DNA of 64,000 nt from assembly GCF_028290495.1 (NCBI RefSeq), contig NZ_JAQGJT010000139.1, positions 1 through 64,000 of the forward strand. The letters are read 5' to 3'. Origin of the DNA: Tardiphaga sp. (GTDB lineage Bacteria; Pseudomonadota; Alphaproteobacteria; Rhizobiales; Xanthobacteraceae). Below the pieces are notes generated by a model. The model did no database searches. It was not told the origin of the DNA and saw only the letters and a list, made by a program, of their open reading frames with translations. How positions within the stretch are numbered: the first letter of the stretch is position 1; every line of letters starts with the position of its first letter. The translations under genes were made by a program, and so were the position numbers. Shown one piece after another: positions 50,335 through 59,035 of this stretch.

Positions 50335-53300
50335 ATGGCTAATTTCTTCATCGACAGGCCGATCTTCGCCTGGGTCGTGGCGCTGTTCATTTGTCTGTTC
50401 GGCTTCATTGCGATTCCGCAGTTGCCGATCGCGCAGTATCCGATCATCGCGCCGCCCTCGATCTCGATCTCGACGAGCTACCCCGGCGCGTCGCCCGAGA
50501 ATCTCTACAACAGCGTCACACGGCTGATCGAGGAAGAGCTGAACGGCGCCGCCGGCATCCTCAATTTCGAATCGACTTCCGACTCGCTCGGCGCCGTCGA
50601 GATCATCGCCAACTTCGTGCCTGGCACTGATACGAGCCAGGCCTCGGTTGAAGTGCAGAACCGCCTGAAGCGCGTCGAGGCGCGGCTGCCGCGCGCGGTG
50701 ATCCAGCAGGGCATCCTGGTGGAGGAAGCCTCCGCCGCTGTGCTGAACATCATCACACTGCGTTCCACCGACGGTAGCATGGATGAAGTCGGCCTCGGCG
50801 ACTTCATGATCCGCAACATCCTCGGCGAAGTCCGCCGCATTCCCGGCGTCGGCCGTGCCTCGCTGTATTCCACCGAGCGTTCGCTGCGCGTCTGGGTCGA
50901 TCCCGCCAAACTGGTCGGCTACAATCTCACATCGGACGACGTCAACAAGGCGATCACTGCGCAAAACGCGCAGGTCGCCTCCGGCAGCGTCGGCGCCGAG
51001 CCGAGCACCGCGACCACCAAGACCTCATCGCTGGTGCTGGTAAAGGGCCAGCTCTCCACGCCGGAAGAATTCGGCGCCGTCGTTCTGCGCGCCAATGCCG
51101 ACGGCTCCACCGTGCGGCTGCGCGACGTCGCTCGCATCGAGATCGGCGGCCTCAGCTACCAGTTCACCACGCGTCTCAACGGCCAGCCGACCGCCGGCCT
51201 CTCGGTGCTGATGTCGCCGAAGGGCAATGCGCTGGCCACAGCCTCTGCCATCGAAGCCAAGATGAAGGAGCTGTCGAACTTCTTCCCGGCCAACATCGCA
51301 TACGACATTCCCTACAACGTTACACCGGTGGTCAAGGCCTCGATCGAAAAGGTCGTGATGACGCTGATCGAGGCGGTCGTCCTCGTCTTCATCGTGATGT
51401 TCATCTTCCTGCAGAACTTCCGCTACACACTGATCCCGACCATCGTCGTGCCGATCGCTTTGCTCGGCACCTGCACGATGCTGCTGATGGCCGGCTATTC
51501 GATCAACATGCTGACCATGTTCGGCATGGTGCTGGCGGTGGGTATTCTCGTCGATGACGCCATCGTGGTGGTCGAGAACGTCGAACGTATCATGAGCGAG
51601 GAGGGGCTTCCGCCGAAAGAAGCCACCAGGAAGGCGATGGGCCAGATCTCCGGGGCCATCATCGGCGTCACGCTGGTGATGATCGGCGTGTTCGTACCGA
51701 TGGCGTTCTTTCCGGGCTCGGTGGGCATCATCTACCGTCAATTCTCGGTGACGATGGTGGCTTCAATTGCGTTCTCCGCGCTGCTGGCGCTGTCATTGAC
51801 CCCGGCTTTGTGCGCCACCTTCCTGAAGCCGGTGAAGGCCGGCCACGGCCACGCCAAGAAGGGCGTGTTCGGCTGGTTCAACCGCAAGCTCGACTCCACC
51901 CGCGACGGCTACTCGAAGACCGTCGGTTGGTCGCTGAAGCGCACCGGGCGATTGCTGATCGTCTATGTCGCGCTGCTGGTCGGTCTCACCTGGGGCTTCA
52001 TGCGGATGCCCGGTGGCTTCCTGCCGATCGACGATCAGGGCTTCATCACCACGGACGTGCAGACGCCGTCGGATTCCTCGTTCAGCCGTACCGAAGGCGC
52101 GATCGAGAAGGTCGAGGCCTATCTGGCCAAGCGCGCCGGCGTTGAGAACGTCGTGTTCCTCACCGGCTTCAGCTTTCTCGGCCAGGGCATGAACACCGCG
52201 CAGGCCTTCATCACGCTGAAGGACTGGGCGGCCCGCCCGCCCGGCGATTCCGCCGCCGCCATCGTCGCCGACATCAACAAGGAACTGCTGTCGATCCGCG
52301 ACGCCAAGATCTCGGCGCTGCAGCCGCCGCCGATCGACAACCTCGGAAATTCTTCGGGCTTCAGCTTCCGCCTGCAGGACCGCGGCCAGAAAGGTTTCGT
52401 CGCGCTCAACGCCGCGTCCGACAAATTGATCGCGGACGCCAATGCCAGCCCGGTGCTGCAGAAGGTGTTCGTCGAAGGCCTGCCGCCGGCGCCACTGGTC
52501 AATCTGATGATCGACCGCGAAAAGGCTGGCGCGTTCGGGGTCACCTTCGAGGACATCAACGCCACCATCTCGACCAATCTCGGTTCGAACTACATCAACG
52601 ACTTCCCGAACCGCGGCCGCATGCAGCGCGTCGTGGTGCAGTCGGAAGCCGCCAACCGGATGAACGCCACCGACATCCTGAACTACAACGTCAAGAACAG
52701 CCGCGGACAGCTGGTGCCGTTCTCGTCCTTCGCCACCGTGGAATGGGCCAAGGGGCCGACGCAGATCACCGGCTTCAATTTCTATCCGGCGGTGCGCATC
52801 TCCGGCGAGGCGCGGCCGGGCTTCACGTCGGGCGACGCCATCTCGGAGATGGAGCGGCTGGCGGGCCTGCTGCCGCGCGGTTTCGGTTTCGAATGGACCG
52901 GCCAGTCACTGCAGGAAAAACTGTCGGGCTCGCAGGCGCCGTTGTTGCTGGGCCTGTCCGCGCTGGTGGTGTTCCTGGTGCTCGCCGCGCTCTACGAGAG
53001 CTGGACGATCCCGCTGGCGGTGCTGATGACGGTGCCGCTCGGCATCTGCGGCGCCGTGCTGGCCGCGACGCTGCGCGGCCTGCCGAATGACGTGTACTTC
53101 ACGGTGGGTCTGATCACGATCATCGGGCTCGCGGCCAAGAATGCGATTCTGATCATCGAGTTCGCCAAGGATCTGCGCGCGGGGGGCAAGTCGCTGGTGG
53201 ACGCCACGATGGAAGCCTGCTTCCTGCGCTTCCGCCCGATCGTGATGACGGGCCTCGCTTTCATCTGCGGCGTGCTGCCGATGGTGATCGCCAACGGCGC

Positions 53301-53490
53301 CGGTGGCCAGAGCCAGCAGGCGCTCGGCACCTCGGTCACCGGCGGCATGATCGCGGTGGTGATCCTGGCGCTGTTGATGGTGCCGGTGTTCTTCGTCTCG
53401 ATCCAGCGGCTGTTCTCGCCGGACAAGGAGCAGCCCGAACAAGCCCCACAGGACGAGCCGGCGGGGCATCCGACGGTCGCGCATTCGTAG
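50335..53490 (+). CDS. RND multidrug efflux pump, AcrB (HAE1) type
   Basis: A 1051-residue inner-membrane proton/drug antiporter with the duplicated RND plan: helix 1 (FFIDRPIFAWVVALFICLFG), porter loops, helices 2-6, second loop and helices 8-12. The proton-relay pair Asp407-Asp408 (GILVDDAIVVVENVERIM) falls at the same numbers as in AcrB. No TolC-type gene or repressor is next to it, so the outer membrane partner is encoded elsewhere and regulation is not visible here. Confidence 0.96.
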   Translation: MANFFIDRPIFAWVVALFICLFGFIAIPQLPIAQYPIIAPPSISISTSYPGASPENLYNSVTRLIEEELNGAAGILNFESTSDSLGAVEIIANFVPGTDTSQASVEVQNRLKRVEARLPRAVIQQGILVEEASAAVLNIITLRSTDGSMDEVGLGDFMIRNILGEVRRIPGVGRASLYSTERSLRVWVDPAKLVGYNLTSDDVNKAITAQNAQVASGSVGAEPSTATTKTSSLVLVKGQLSTPEEFGAVVLRANADGSTVRLRDVARIEIGGLSYQFTTRLNGQPTAGLSVLMSPKGNALATASAIEAKMKELSNFFPANIAYDIPYNVTPVVKASIEKVVMTLIEAVVLVFIVMFIFLQNFRYTLIPTIVVPIALLGTCTMLLMAGYSINMLTMFGMVLAVGILVDDAIVVVENVERIMSEEGLPPKEATRKAMGQISGAIIGVTLVMIGVFVPMAFFPGSVGIIYRQFSVTMVASIAFSALLALSLTPALCATFLKPVKAGHGHAKKGVFGWFNRKLDSTRDGYSKTVGWSLKRTGRLLIVYVALLVGLTWGFMRMPGGFLPIDDQGFITTDVQTPSDSSFSRTEGAIEKVEAYLAKRAGVENVVFLTGFSFLGQGMNTAQAFITLKDWAARPPGDSAAAIVADINKELLSIRDAKISALQPPPIDNLGNSSGFSFRLQDRGQKGFVALNAASDKLIADANASPVLQKVFVEGLPPAPLVNLMIDREKAGAFGVTFEDINATISTNLGSNYINDFPNRGRMQRVVVQSEAANRMNATDILNYNVKNSRGQLVPFSSFATVEWAKGPTQITGFNFYPAVRISGEARPGFTSGDAISEMERLAGLLPRGFGFEWTGQSLQEKLSGSQAPLLLGLSALVVFLVLAALYESWTIPLAVLMTVPLGICGAVLAATLRGLPNDVYFTVGLITIIGLAAKNAILIIEFAKDLRAGGKSLVDATMEACFLRFRPIVMTGLAFICGVLPMVIANGAGGQSQQALGTSVTGGMIAVVILALLMVPVFFVSIQRLFSPDKEQPEQAPQDEPAGHPTVAHS

Positions 53491-53498
53491 TGTAGCCC

Positions 53499-53600
53499 CT
53501 CATGGTGAGGAGCGCATCTGGCGCGTCTCGAACCATGTGGGCGTGAGCTCCGCCGTCATCCTTCGAGACGCAGCGCCAAGCGCGGCTCTTCAGGATGACG
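53499..53600. repeat. Dispersed palindromic repeat, family B copy 2
   Basis: Same order of blocks as at 17175-17273: CTCATGGTGAGGAG, a small variable hairpin, GTCTCGAACCATG, then GTCATCCTTCGAGACGC, another variable hairpin and GCTCTTCAGGATGACG. It lies between the convergent RND pump and YeiH genes and may end transcription there. Confidence 0.8.
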
Positions 53601-53607
53601 CTGCGTG

Positions 53608-54639
53608 TTACGCTACGCCCGCCGCCAGAATCACGCCGTAGCTGATCAGCGCCAGTACGATCAACGACAGCGTTACTGCGATGGTCACAGGAAGGCCGGC
53701 CTTCGCCACGACGCGGACATCGACGCCGAGTCCGAGGCCGGCCATCGAGATGGTGGTGAGGACGCTGGCAAAGGTCGCGATCGGCTTGATCAGCGCCTCC
53801 GGAATGAATCCGAGGGAACGCACAGCCGCGACCAGCAGGAAGCCGATGATGAACCACGGCAGCAATTGATGGATCGCCAGTTTCGGCGGCTTGCCACCGG
53901 GCGCACCCTTGTCGTCCTGCAGACGCCGCGCGACGAGGGAGAGAATGAACACCACCGGACCCAGCATCAGGACGCGCACCAGCTTCACCACGGTGCCGAT
54001 CTGGTTGCTGAGCGCGCCGATCGGCAGCGTGGCCGCCAGCACTTGCGGCACCGCATAGACGGTGAGGCCCGCCAGTACGCCGTATTGCGTCAGTGACAGC
54101 TGCAGCAGCGGCACGAGCAGCGGCAACAGCAGCACCACGACGACGCCAAGCACCGCCGTAAAGGCGATCGAGGAGGCGACGTCGTCGCTGTCGGCGCCGA
54201 TCACGGGGGCCACGGCGGCGATCGCAGAATTGCCGCAGATCGAATTGCCGCAGGCGATCAGGATCGCCATTTTCTGCCGCAGGCCGAGCGCGCGGCAGAT
54301 CGCGTAGCTGCTGGCGATCGCGAAGACCACCACGACGACGATGCCGACCAGCAGGAGCGGGCCAAGCGCCAGCACGGTGTGCACGCTGAGCGCGGCGCCG
54401 AGCAGCACGACGGCGATTTCGAGCAGGAGCCTGGCGGAAAAATCAATGCCATCCTGCCAGCGAGGCCCCGGCGCCCAAGCGGTGCGCAGCGCGACGCCGA
54501 TCAGGATCGCCAGCACAAGCGCCTCAAGGTAGGGCTCGCCGACCAGGGCGACCTCGATCTTCTCGAGTAGCATCGAGAAAATCGCAACGCCAATGCAGAG
54601 CGCGAGGCCCGGCAGGCTGGCGAGACGGAACGGCCTCAC
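53608..54639 (-). CDS. YeiH/UPF0324 family putative sulfate exporter
   Basis: A 343-residue membrane protein with about ten helices, of the YeiH family. Marks are the ILIGVALRTAW helix near residue 45, LLEIAVVLLGAALS near 72-85, and ACGNSICGNSAIAAVAPVI near 128-146. A role as a sulfate or small-anion exporter has been proposed but is not firmly shown. The start is GTG 54639. It is 22 bases downstream of suhB on the same strand and may be part of that transcript. Confidence 0.9.
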   Translation of the reverse strand: MRPFRLASLPGLALCIGVAIFSMLLEKIEVALVGEPYLEALVLAILIGVALRTAWAPGPRWQDGIDFSARLLLEIAVVLLGAALSVHTVLALGPLLLVGIVVVVVFAIASSYAICRALGLRQKMAILIACGNSICGNSAIAAVAPVIGADSDDVASSIAFTAVLGVVVVLLLPLLVPLLQLSLTQYGVLAGLTVYAVPQVLAATLPIGALSNQIGTVVKLVRVLMLGPVVFILSLVARRLQDDKGAPGGKPPKLAIHQLLPWFIIGFLLVAAVRSLGFIPEALIKPIATFASVLTTISMAGLGLGVDVRVVAKAGLPVTIAVTLSLIVLALISYGVILAAGVA

Positions 54640-54661
54640 CTGGTGGGGCTGCTGGCGGTTG

Positions 54662-55450
54662 TCACACCAGCGGCTTGAGGATGCGCGTCAGCTCGCCGTT
54701 GACGTACTCATTGCCGCACACGACGTTGCAGGTCTTCAGCACGTCGCCGCCGTGGATGTCGCCGGCGGTGCCGCCGGCTTCCTTGACCAGCACGAGACCG
54801 GCCGCGATGTCCCACGGCTTCAAGTTGCGCTCCCAGTAGCCATCGAGACGGCCGGCGGCGACGTAGGCCAGATCCAGCGACGCCGCGCCGAAGCGGCGGA
54901 GCCCGGCGACCTTCGGCTGCAGCGCGGTCATTTCCCGGCGCGACAGTTCGTGGTCGCCGCGGCCGAGATGCGGCAGGCCGCAGGCGATGACGCATTCGTT
55001 GAGCTGCTTGCGACCGGCGACGCGCAGACGCGTGTCGTTGAGGAACGCGCCCGAGCCCTTTTCGGCCATGTAGAGTTCGTCATTGGCGGGATTGTAGATC
55101 AGGCCGGCGAAGGGGACGCCGTCGCGCAAAAGGCCGATCGACACCGCGAAATGCGGAATGCCGTGCAGGAAGTTGGTGGTGCCATCGAGCGGATCGACCA
55201 CCCAGCAATGGCTCTTGTCGGTGCCTTCGCGGCTGCCGCCTTCCTCGCCGAGGAAGCCGTAGCCGGGACGCGCCTTGTTGAGATCGGTGTACAGCATCTC
55301 CTCGGCGCGCTTGTCGGCGAGGCTGACGTAATTTGCCGGGCCCTTCATCGAGACCTGCAGGTTCTCGACTTCGCCGAGGTCGCGCTTGAGGCTGCGGCCG
55401 GCACGGCGTGCGGCCTTCACCATGACGTTCATCAGGGCTGAATTGATCAT
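54662..55450 (-). CDS. suhB: Inositol monophosphatase family protein SuhB
   Basis: A 262-residue metal-dependent phosphatase. Motifs: GEEGG (metal-binding Glu, about residue 68), WVVDPLDGTTNFLHG (about 82-96) and LKPWDIAAGLVLVKEAGG (about 210-227). It hydrolyses inositol phosphates; in E. coli SuhB also takes part in rRNA antitermination. The start at ATG 55450 (MINSALMNVMVKAARRAG) matches homologues; the 12-residue extension is not needed. Confidence 0.95.
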   Translation of the reverse strand: MINSALMNVMVKAARRAGRSLKRDLGEVENLQVSMKGPANYVSLADKRAEEMLYTDLNKARPGYGFLGEEGGSREGTDKSHCWVVDPLDGTTNFLHGIPHFAVSIGLLRDGVPFAGLIYNPANDELYMAEKGSGAFLNDTRLRVAGRKQLNECVIACGLPHLGRGDHELSRREMTALQPKVAGLRRFGAASLDLAYVAAGRLDGYWERNLKPWDIAAGLVLVKEAGGTAGDIHGGDVLKTCNVVCGNEYVNGELTRILKPLV

Positions 55451-55551
55451 GATTTCGCTCAAGACGACCTGAAAGTCAGGTCTCAATTAGAAGGACAGGG
55501 GATTTGCTGGGGCGATGGGTGCCCTGCAAGTGCGCGAAGGTCAAGAGCCGA

Positions 55552-56658
55552 TCATTTGGGGCTGCCAAGCCATTTGCGCGCGGCGTCCTGTGCCTTGGTC
55601 CGATCCTCCGGCGTGGCATTGGCCAGTGCCTCGTCGAGGAACAGGTCGCCCTTGCCGGCGGTCTTGGCGACAATGTGCCATTTCAGGCCCTCCAGTCTGT
55701 CGGCGGGGTCGTTGCGGCCAATCAGTACCCGCGCCAGCCGGTTCTGCGCGATCGGGCTGTTCTGTTTCGACGCCTTGCGTAGAAGCGCCACGGCGGCGGC
55801 TTCGTTCTTCGGTGTTCCGGTGCCATTGTACAGCGCGATGGCATACTCGACCTCGGCATCGACATTATCGGCCAGCGACGCCGCCTGCAGCAGCCGCACC
55901 GCCTTGTCGACGTTCTTCTCGACCCCGGTGCCTTCCTTGTAGAACGTGGCAAGCGCGTATTGCGCCTCGGGGTTGCCGGCATCGGCCGCTACCCGCAGCA
56001 ACTCGGCGGCGCGCTTGAGGTCCTGCGGGAAGGTCTGGCCGTCGAGGTACAGCAGCGCCAGATTATACGCGGCCTTGGGATTGCCGAGTTTGGCGGAGGA
56101 GGCCAGCCATTTGGCGCCTTCCTCGCGGTTGCCGGTCTTGCCGCGGTCGGACAGCCGCAGCATGGCCAGCGCAAACATGCCCTCGCGGTCGCCGCGCTCG
56201 GCGGCGCGCTGATACCACTCCGCCGCCTTGGCGTAGTCGCGCTTGACGCCCATCGCGTTGGCGTAGAGCTCGCCGAGCATGGTCATCGCCTTGGGATCGT
56301 TGTTCTCCTGCGCGCGCCGTGTGGCGAGCTCGAGGGCGGTCTTGTACTGGCCGCGCTGATAGGCGCCGTACACCAGATCGAGGTTGGGGTCGCCCGGCGC
56401 GGCGGCCTGCTCCGCAGGCTTGGCGGCAGGCGAAGTGGCAGGCTTCTTGACCGCCGCGGGCGGTTTGGCCGCAGCAGGCGCCTTGGCGGGCGCGGCAACC
56501 TTCGGTTCCTGCTTCGGGGTCGGTCTAAGCGGAGCCGGTTTGCTCGCCGCCGGCGGCGGCGCCAGGGTCGCAGGCGGCGTCAGCGAAATCTGCGCCGACG
56601 CCGGCAGCGCAGCGGTCGCGCATCCAGCCAAAAGAGTGAGGCAACGCAGAACCTTCAT
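55552..56658 (-). CDS. Sel1-repeat (TPR-like) exported protein
   Basis: A 368-residue secreted protein with a signal peptide at 1-23 (ALPASAQ), then a Pro/Ala/Lys-rich linker (about 25-90) and at least five Sel1-like repeats between about 125 and 330. Examples: AMTMLGELYANAMGVKRDYA, AAYNLALLYLDGQTFPQDL, AQYALATFYKEGTGVEKNV. Such repeats bind other proteins; the partner is unknown. The start at ATG 56658 is seven bases after the ThiE-like stop, so it belongs to the fda-thiE-like transcript. Confidence 0.88.
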   Translation of the reverse strand: MKVLRCLTLLAGCATAALPASAQISLTPPATLAPPPAASKPAPLRPTPKQEPKVAAPAKAPAAAKPPAAVKKPATSPAAKPAEQAAAPGDPNLDLVYGAYQRGQYKTALELATRRAQENNDPKAMTMLGELYANAMGVKRDYAKAAEWYQRAAERGDREGMFALAMLRLSDRGKTGNREEGAKWLASSAKLGNPKAAYNLALLYLDGQTFPQDLKRAAELLRVAADAGNPEAQYALATFYKEGTGVEKNVDKAVRLLQAASLADNVDAEVEYAIALYNGTGTPKNEAAAVALLRKASKQNSPIAQNRLARVLIGRNDPADRLEGLKWHIVAKTAGKGDLFLDEALANATPEDRTKAQDAARKWLGSPK

Positions 56659-56665
56659 TCCGGCG

Positions 56666-57343
56666 TCAATCCTGTTCGGCGCTGGCTTTGGTCGATATCG
56701 AGGCATGACCCTGCCTGATCGCCGCTTCAGCGTCCACCAGCGCCGCCGCGGGGCCGCGCGGATCGTCCCAGATCAGGTCCCCGACCAGCACGAAATCCGC
56801 GCCGGCCGCGGCGAATTCGCGGGCTTCAATGAGTGTGGCGGCGTAGCCGACGCAAGGCGGCTCGAACAATTCGGCCCACCATTGCAACCGCTCTGCGATC
56901 GCGTCCACGGAGGGACGCTCCCCCTTGGCGTCGGGCTCGCCGAACAGCACATAATCGACGCCGGCTTCGCCTGCTGCCATCGAATCGTGCCGGGTCGGCA
57001 AGCCGCCGACGCCGGCGATCCAGTCCGGCTTCAACGACGACATCGCGTCTTCAAGCGCCTCGATGCCGTCGATATGGGCGCCATCGGCGCCGGCACGCGC
57101 CACCAGTTCGGCGTGGCGGTCGATCAGCAGCGCTGCGCCGCTTGGCTGGATCGCCGGCGCCAGCGCCTTGATGCGCGAGATCATGGTGCGCTGGTCGGTC
57201 GTCTTCAGCCGCACCAGTACGGCGGCAACGTCCGCCTTCTTGAGCAGTTCCGGCAGGGTGGCGATCAGCGCGGCGGGATCTTCCAGCAACGGCGTCGCGA
57301 GATAAAGCCGCGGCGCGGGCGGCGGTGGAACGGGCTTAGCCAA
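56666..57343 (-). CDS. Thiamine-phosphate-synthase-like protein, degenerate
   Basis: A 225-residue TIM-barrel protein of the ThiE family: RLYLATP, LIDRHAELVARAGADGAHI and AGVDYVLFGEPD are the matching segments. Several residues that bind pyrophosphate and thiazole phosphate in ThiE are lost: the QLREK strand is VLVRLK, HLGQ is HIDG, and the GPIFPTxTK loop is FGEPDAKG. It may therefore not make thiamine phosphate. The TTG start at 57343 is two bases after the stop of the class I aldolase gene, so translation is probably coupled. Confidence 0.8.
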   Translation of the reverse strand: MAKPVPPPPAPRLYLATPLLEDPAALIATLPELLKKADVAAVLVRLKTTDQRTMISRIKALAPAIQPSGAALLIDRHAELVARAGADGAHIDGIEALEDAMSSLKPDWIAGVGGLPTRHDSMAAGEAGVDYVLFGEPDAKGERPSVDAIAERLQWWAELFEPPCVGYAATLIEAREFAAAGADFVLVGDLIWDDPRGPAAALVDAEAAIRQGHASISTKASAEQD

Positions 57344-57345
57344 GA

Positions 57346-58374
57346 CTATGCTGCCTTTTCGGTTTCAAGATCGGTGGTCCACTCGCCCTTGCTGGCGAGT
57401 GAATTCATTCGTGCACGATGCGTGAAGGCCTGCTGGCCGGCGCCGACATTGGCAGCCAGGCCGGCCCATGTCTGCTGCGGCGCCGCCTGCAACGCGCGAC
57501 CATAGGAGAAGGTCAGCGGCCACGGCAATCCACCCATCCGGTTCATCGCATCGAGATGCGCGGTGGCGTCGGCGTCGGATTGGCCGCCGGACAGGAAGGC
57601 TATCCCCGGCACCGCCGCGGGCACGCAGTTTTTCAACATCCGCACGGTCTTCTCGGCGACTTCCTGAACGCTTGCCTGCGTCTTCGATTTCTTGCCGGAG
57701 ATCGCCATGTTCGGCTTCAGCACCATGCCCTCCAGCGCAACGCGCTGGACCCGCAATTCCTGGAACGTCTTGTTGAGCACGCGCGTGGTGACCTCGACGC
57801 AGCGGTCGATGTCGTGGTCGCCGTCCATCAGCACTTCCGGCTCGACGATCGGCACGATCTGCGCGGCCTGGCACAGTGCGGCATAGCGCGCCAGCGCATG
57901 CGCGTTGACGTGGATCGCCGTCATGCTGGGGATGCCGCTACCGATATCGATTACCGCGCGCCATTTCGCGAACCGTGCGCCGCGCTCGTAATATTTCGCC
58001 AGCCGCTCAGCAAGCTTGTCGAGGCCTGAGGTGATGAGTTCGCCGGGGCAGCCCGGCAGCGCCTGGGTGCCTTCGTCGACCTTGATGCCGGGGATAGCGC
58101 CGGCCTGTTCGATCAGTCTCACCAGCGGCGTGCCATCGGCAGCATTCTGCCAGATCGTCTCGTCATAGAGGATCACGCCGGAGATGAACTTCGACATCGC
58201 CTCCGTGGAGCGAAACATCATCTCGCGATAGTCGCGGCGTGACGCCTCCGTCGACTCCACGCCGATCGCATCGAAGCGTTTCTTGATCGTGCCGCCGGAC
58301 TCATCAGCCGCCAGCAAGCCTTTGCCGGTTGCGGTCATGGCGCGGGCGATTTTGTTGAGATCGGCGAGGTTCAT
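57346..58374 (-). CDS. fda: Class I fructose-bisphosphate aldolase
   Basis: A 342-residue Schiff-base aldolase of the eukaryote-like class I type, cleaving fructose 1,6-bisphosphate in glycolysis or making it in gluconeogenesis. Marks: GKGLLAADESGGTIKKRF near residues 18-35, the GVILYDET block, VEPEVLMDGDHDI near 180 and GMVLKPNM, which holds the catalytic lysine. The start at ATG 58374 (MNLADLNK) has AGGA seven bases upstream; ATG 58389 is an alternative. A metal-dependent class II enzyme is encoded about 700 bases upstream. Confidence 0.95.
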   Translation of the reverse strand: MNLADLNKIARAMTATGKGLLAADESGGTIKKRFDAIGVESTEASRRDYREMMFRSTEAMSKFISGVILYDETIWQNAADGTPLVRLIEQAGAIPGIKVDEGTQALPGCPGELITSGLDKLAERLAKYYERGARFAKWRAVIDIGSGIPSMTAIHVNAHALARYAALCQAAQIVPIVEPEVLMDGDHDIDRCVEVTTRVLNKTFQELRVQRVALEGMVLKPNMAISGKKSKTQASVQEVAEKTVRMLKNCVPAAVPGIAFLSGGQSDADATAHLDAMNRMGGLPWPLTFSYGRALQAAPQQTWAGLAANVGAGQQAFTHRARMNSLASKGEWTTDLETEKAA

Positions 58375-58422
58375 CGGGCGGTCCTGCATGGTAGCGTTAT
58401 TGAAGGTCAAAGGTGACGGTTG

Positions 58423-58746
58423 TCAGGCGAAGCCCAGGAAGACGGCCAAAGCGCGATCTACCGCTGCCATTCCTTCGCCCGACAGCTGACCAATCCTTGC
58501 ACCGATCTTGTTGGTTTCTACCGTCACGATTTTATCGACCATGATCTGCGACGGAAGCATAAGCCCATTGGACGTGTCGGGATCAACGTCGATACGCACC
58601 GCTGGTACATTGCGCAAATCACTGGTGAGCGGCAGGACCGCCAGAGAAGGAATGTCAGAGAACTGGTTGGCCTGAACGATAAGTGCAGGTCTCGGCTTGC
58701 CAAAGTCGCCGGCAATGACGACGGAGACGATTTCGCCCCGTCTCAC
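58423..58746 (-). CDS. MazF/PemK-type toxin
   Basis: A 107-residue PemK/MazF-fold protein, an RNA endonuclease toxin family. It has the opening MRRGEIVSVVIAGDFGKPRPALIVQ with the typical RPALIVQ strand. Then follow PLTSDLRNVPAVRIDV, the SQIMVDKIVTV strand and a C-terminal IGQLSGEGMAAVDRALAVFL helix. The conserved Arg and Ser/Thr of the active site (RPA and PLTS) are present, so it is probably active. GTG 58746 overlaps the antitoxin stop (GTGA). Confidence 0.92.
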   Translation of the reverse strand: MRRGEIVSVVIAGDFGKPRPALIVQANQFSDIPSLAVLPLTSDLRNVPAVRIDVDPDTSNGLMLPSQIMVDKIVTVETNKIGARIGQLSGEGMAAVDRALAVFLGFA

Positions 58747-58952
58747 TTCCAGCCTTCATGGTCGAACCACTGCTCGATCTCTGCCAGAATTCTCGGCTCT
58801 TGCGGATCATTCTTCAAGATCAGGCACTGCCTGCGAATCTCTTCCCGATATCCCGGCGCGTTCAAATCCGGCACCCAGATGGTCACCGGCTTTAACCCGG
58901 CGGCCTTCATCTTGTCGCGGTGCTTGCGCACGCGCCCGGCTCCGTCGGTCAT
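58743..58952 (-). CDS. DUF3018 (MazE-type) antitoxin
   Basis: A 69-residue antitoxin of the DUF3018 family: VRKHRDKMKAAGLKPVTIWVP (first 20 typical), followed by YREEIRRQCLILKNDP and an acidic, Trp-rich tail (EIEQWFDHEGWK) that should wrap the toxin. The N-terminal basic half probably binds DNA. A near-perfect 22-bp palindrome lies just upstream (58963-58984), so autoregulation is likely. It forms an operon with the MazF-like toxin and is first in order, as usual. Confidence 0.9.
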   Translation of the reverse strand: MTDGAGRVRKHRDKMKAAGLKPVTIWVPDLNAPGYREEIRRQCLILKNDPQEPRILAEIEQWFDHEGWK

Positions 58953-58962
58953 GGCAGACCTC

Positions 58963-58984
58963 CATACGTTACATGTAACATATG
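58963..58984. promoter_or_regulatory. Probable toxin-antitoxin operator
   Basis: CATAC-GTTACATGTAAC-ATATG: a 12-bp perfect palindrome (58968-58979) extended to 22 bp with one mismatched pair. It starts 11 bases before the antitoxin ATG. Position and symmetry fit an autoregulatory operator. Confidence 0.65.
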
Positions 58985-59035
58985 GCAGGCCTGCCGAGCC
59001 TTCAAGAACGAAACGGGAAGATCAGGCGATCCCGC

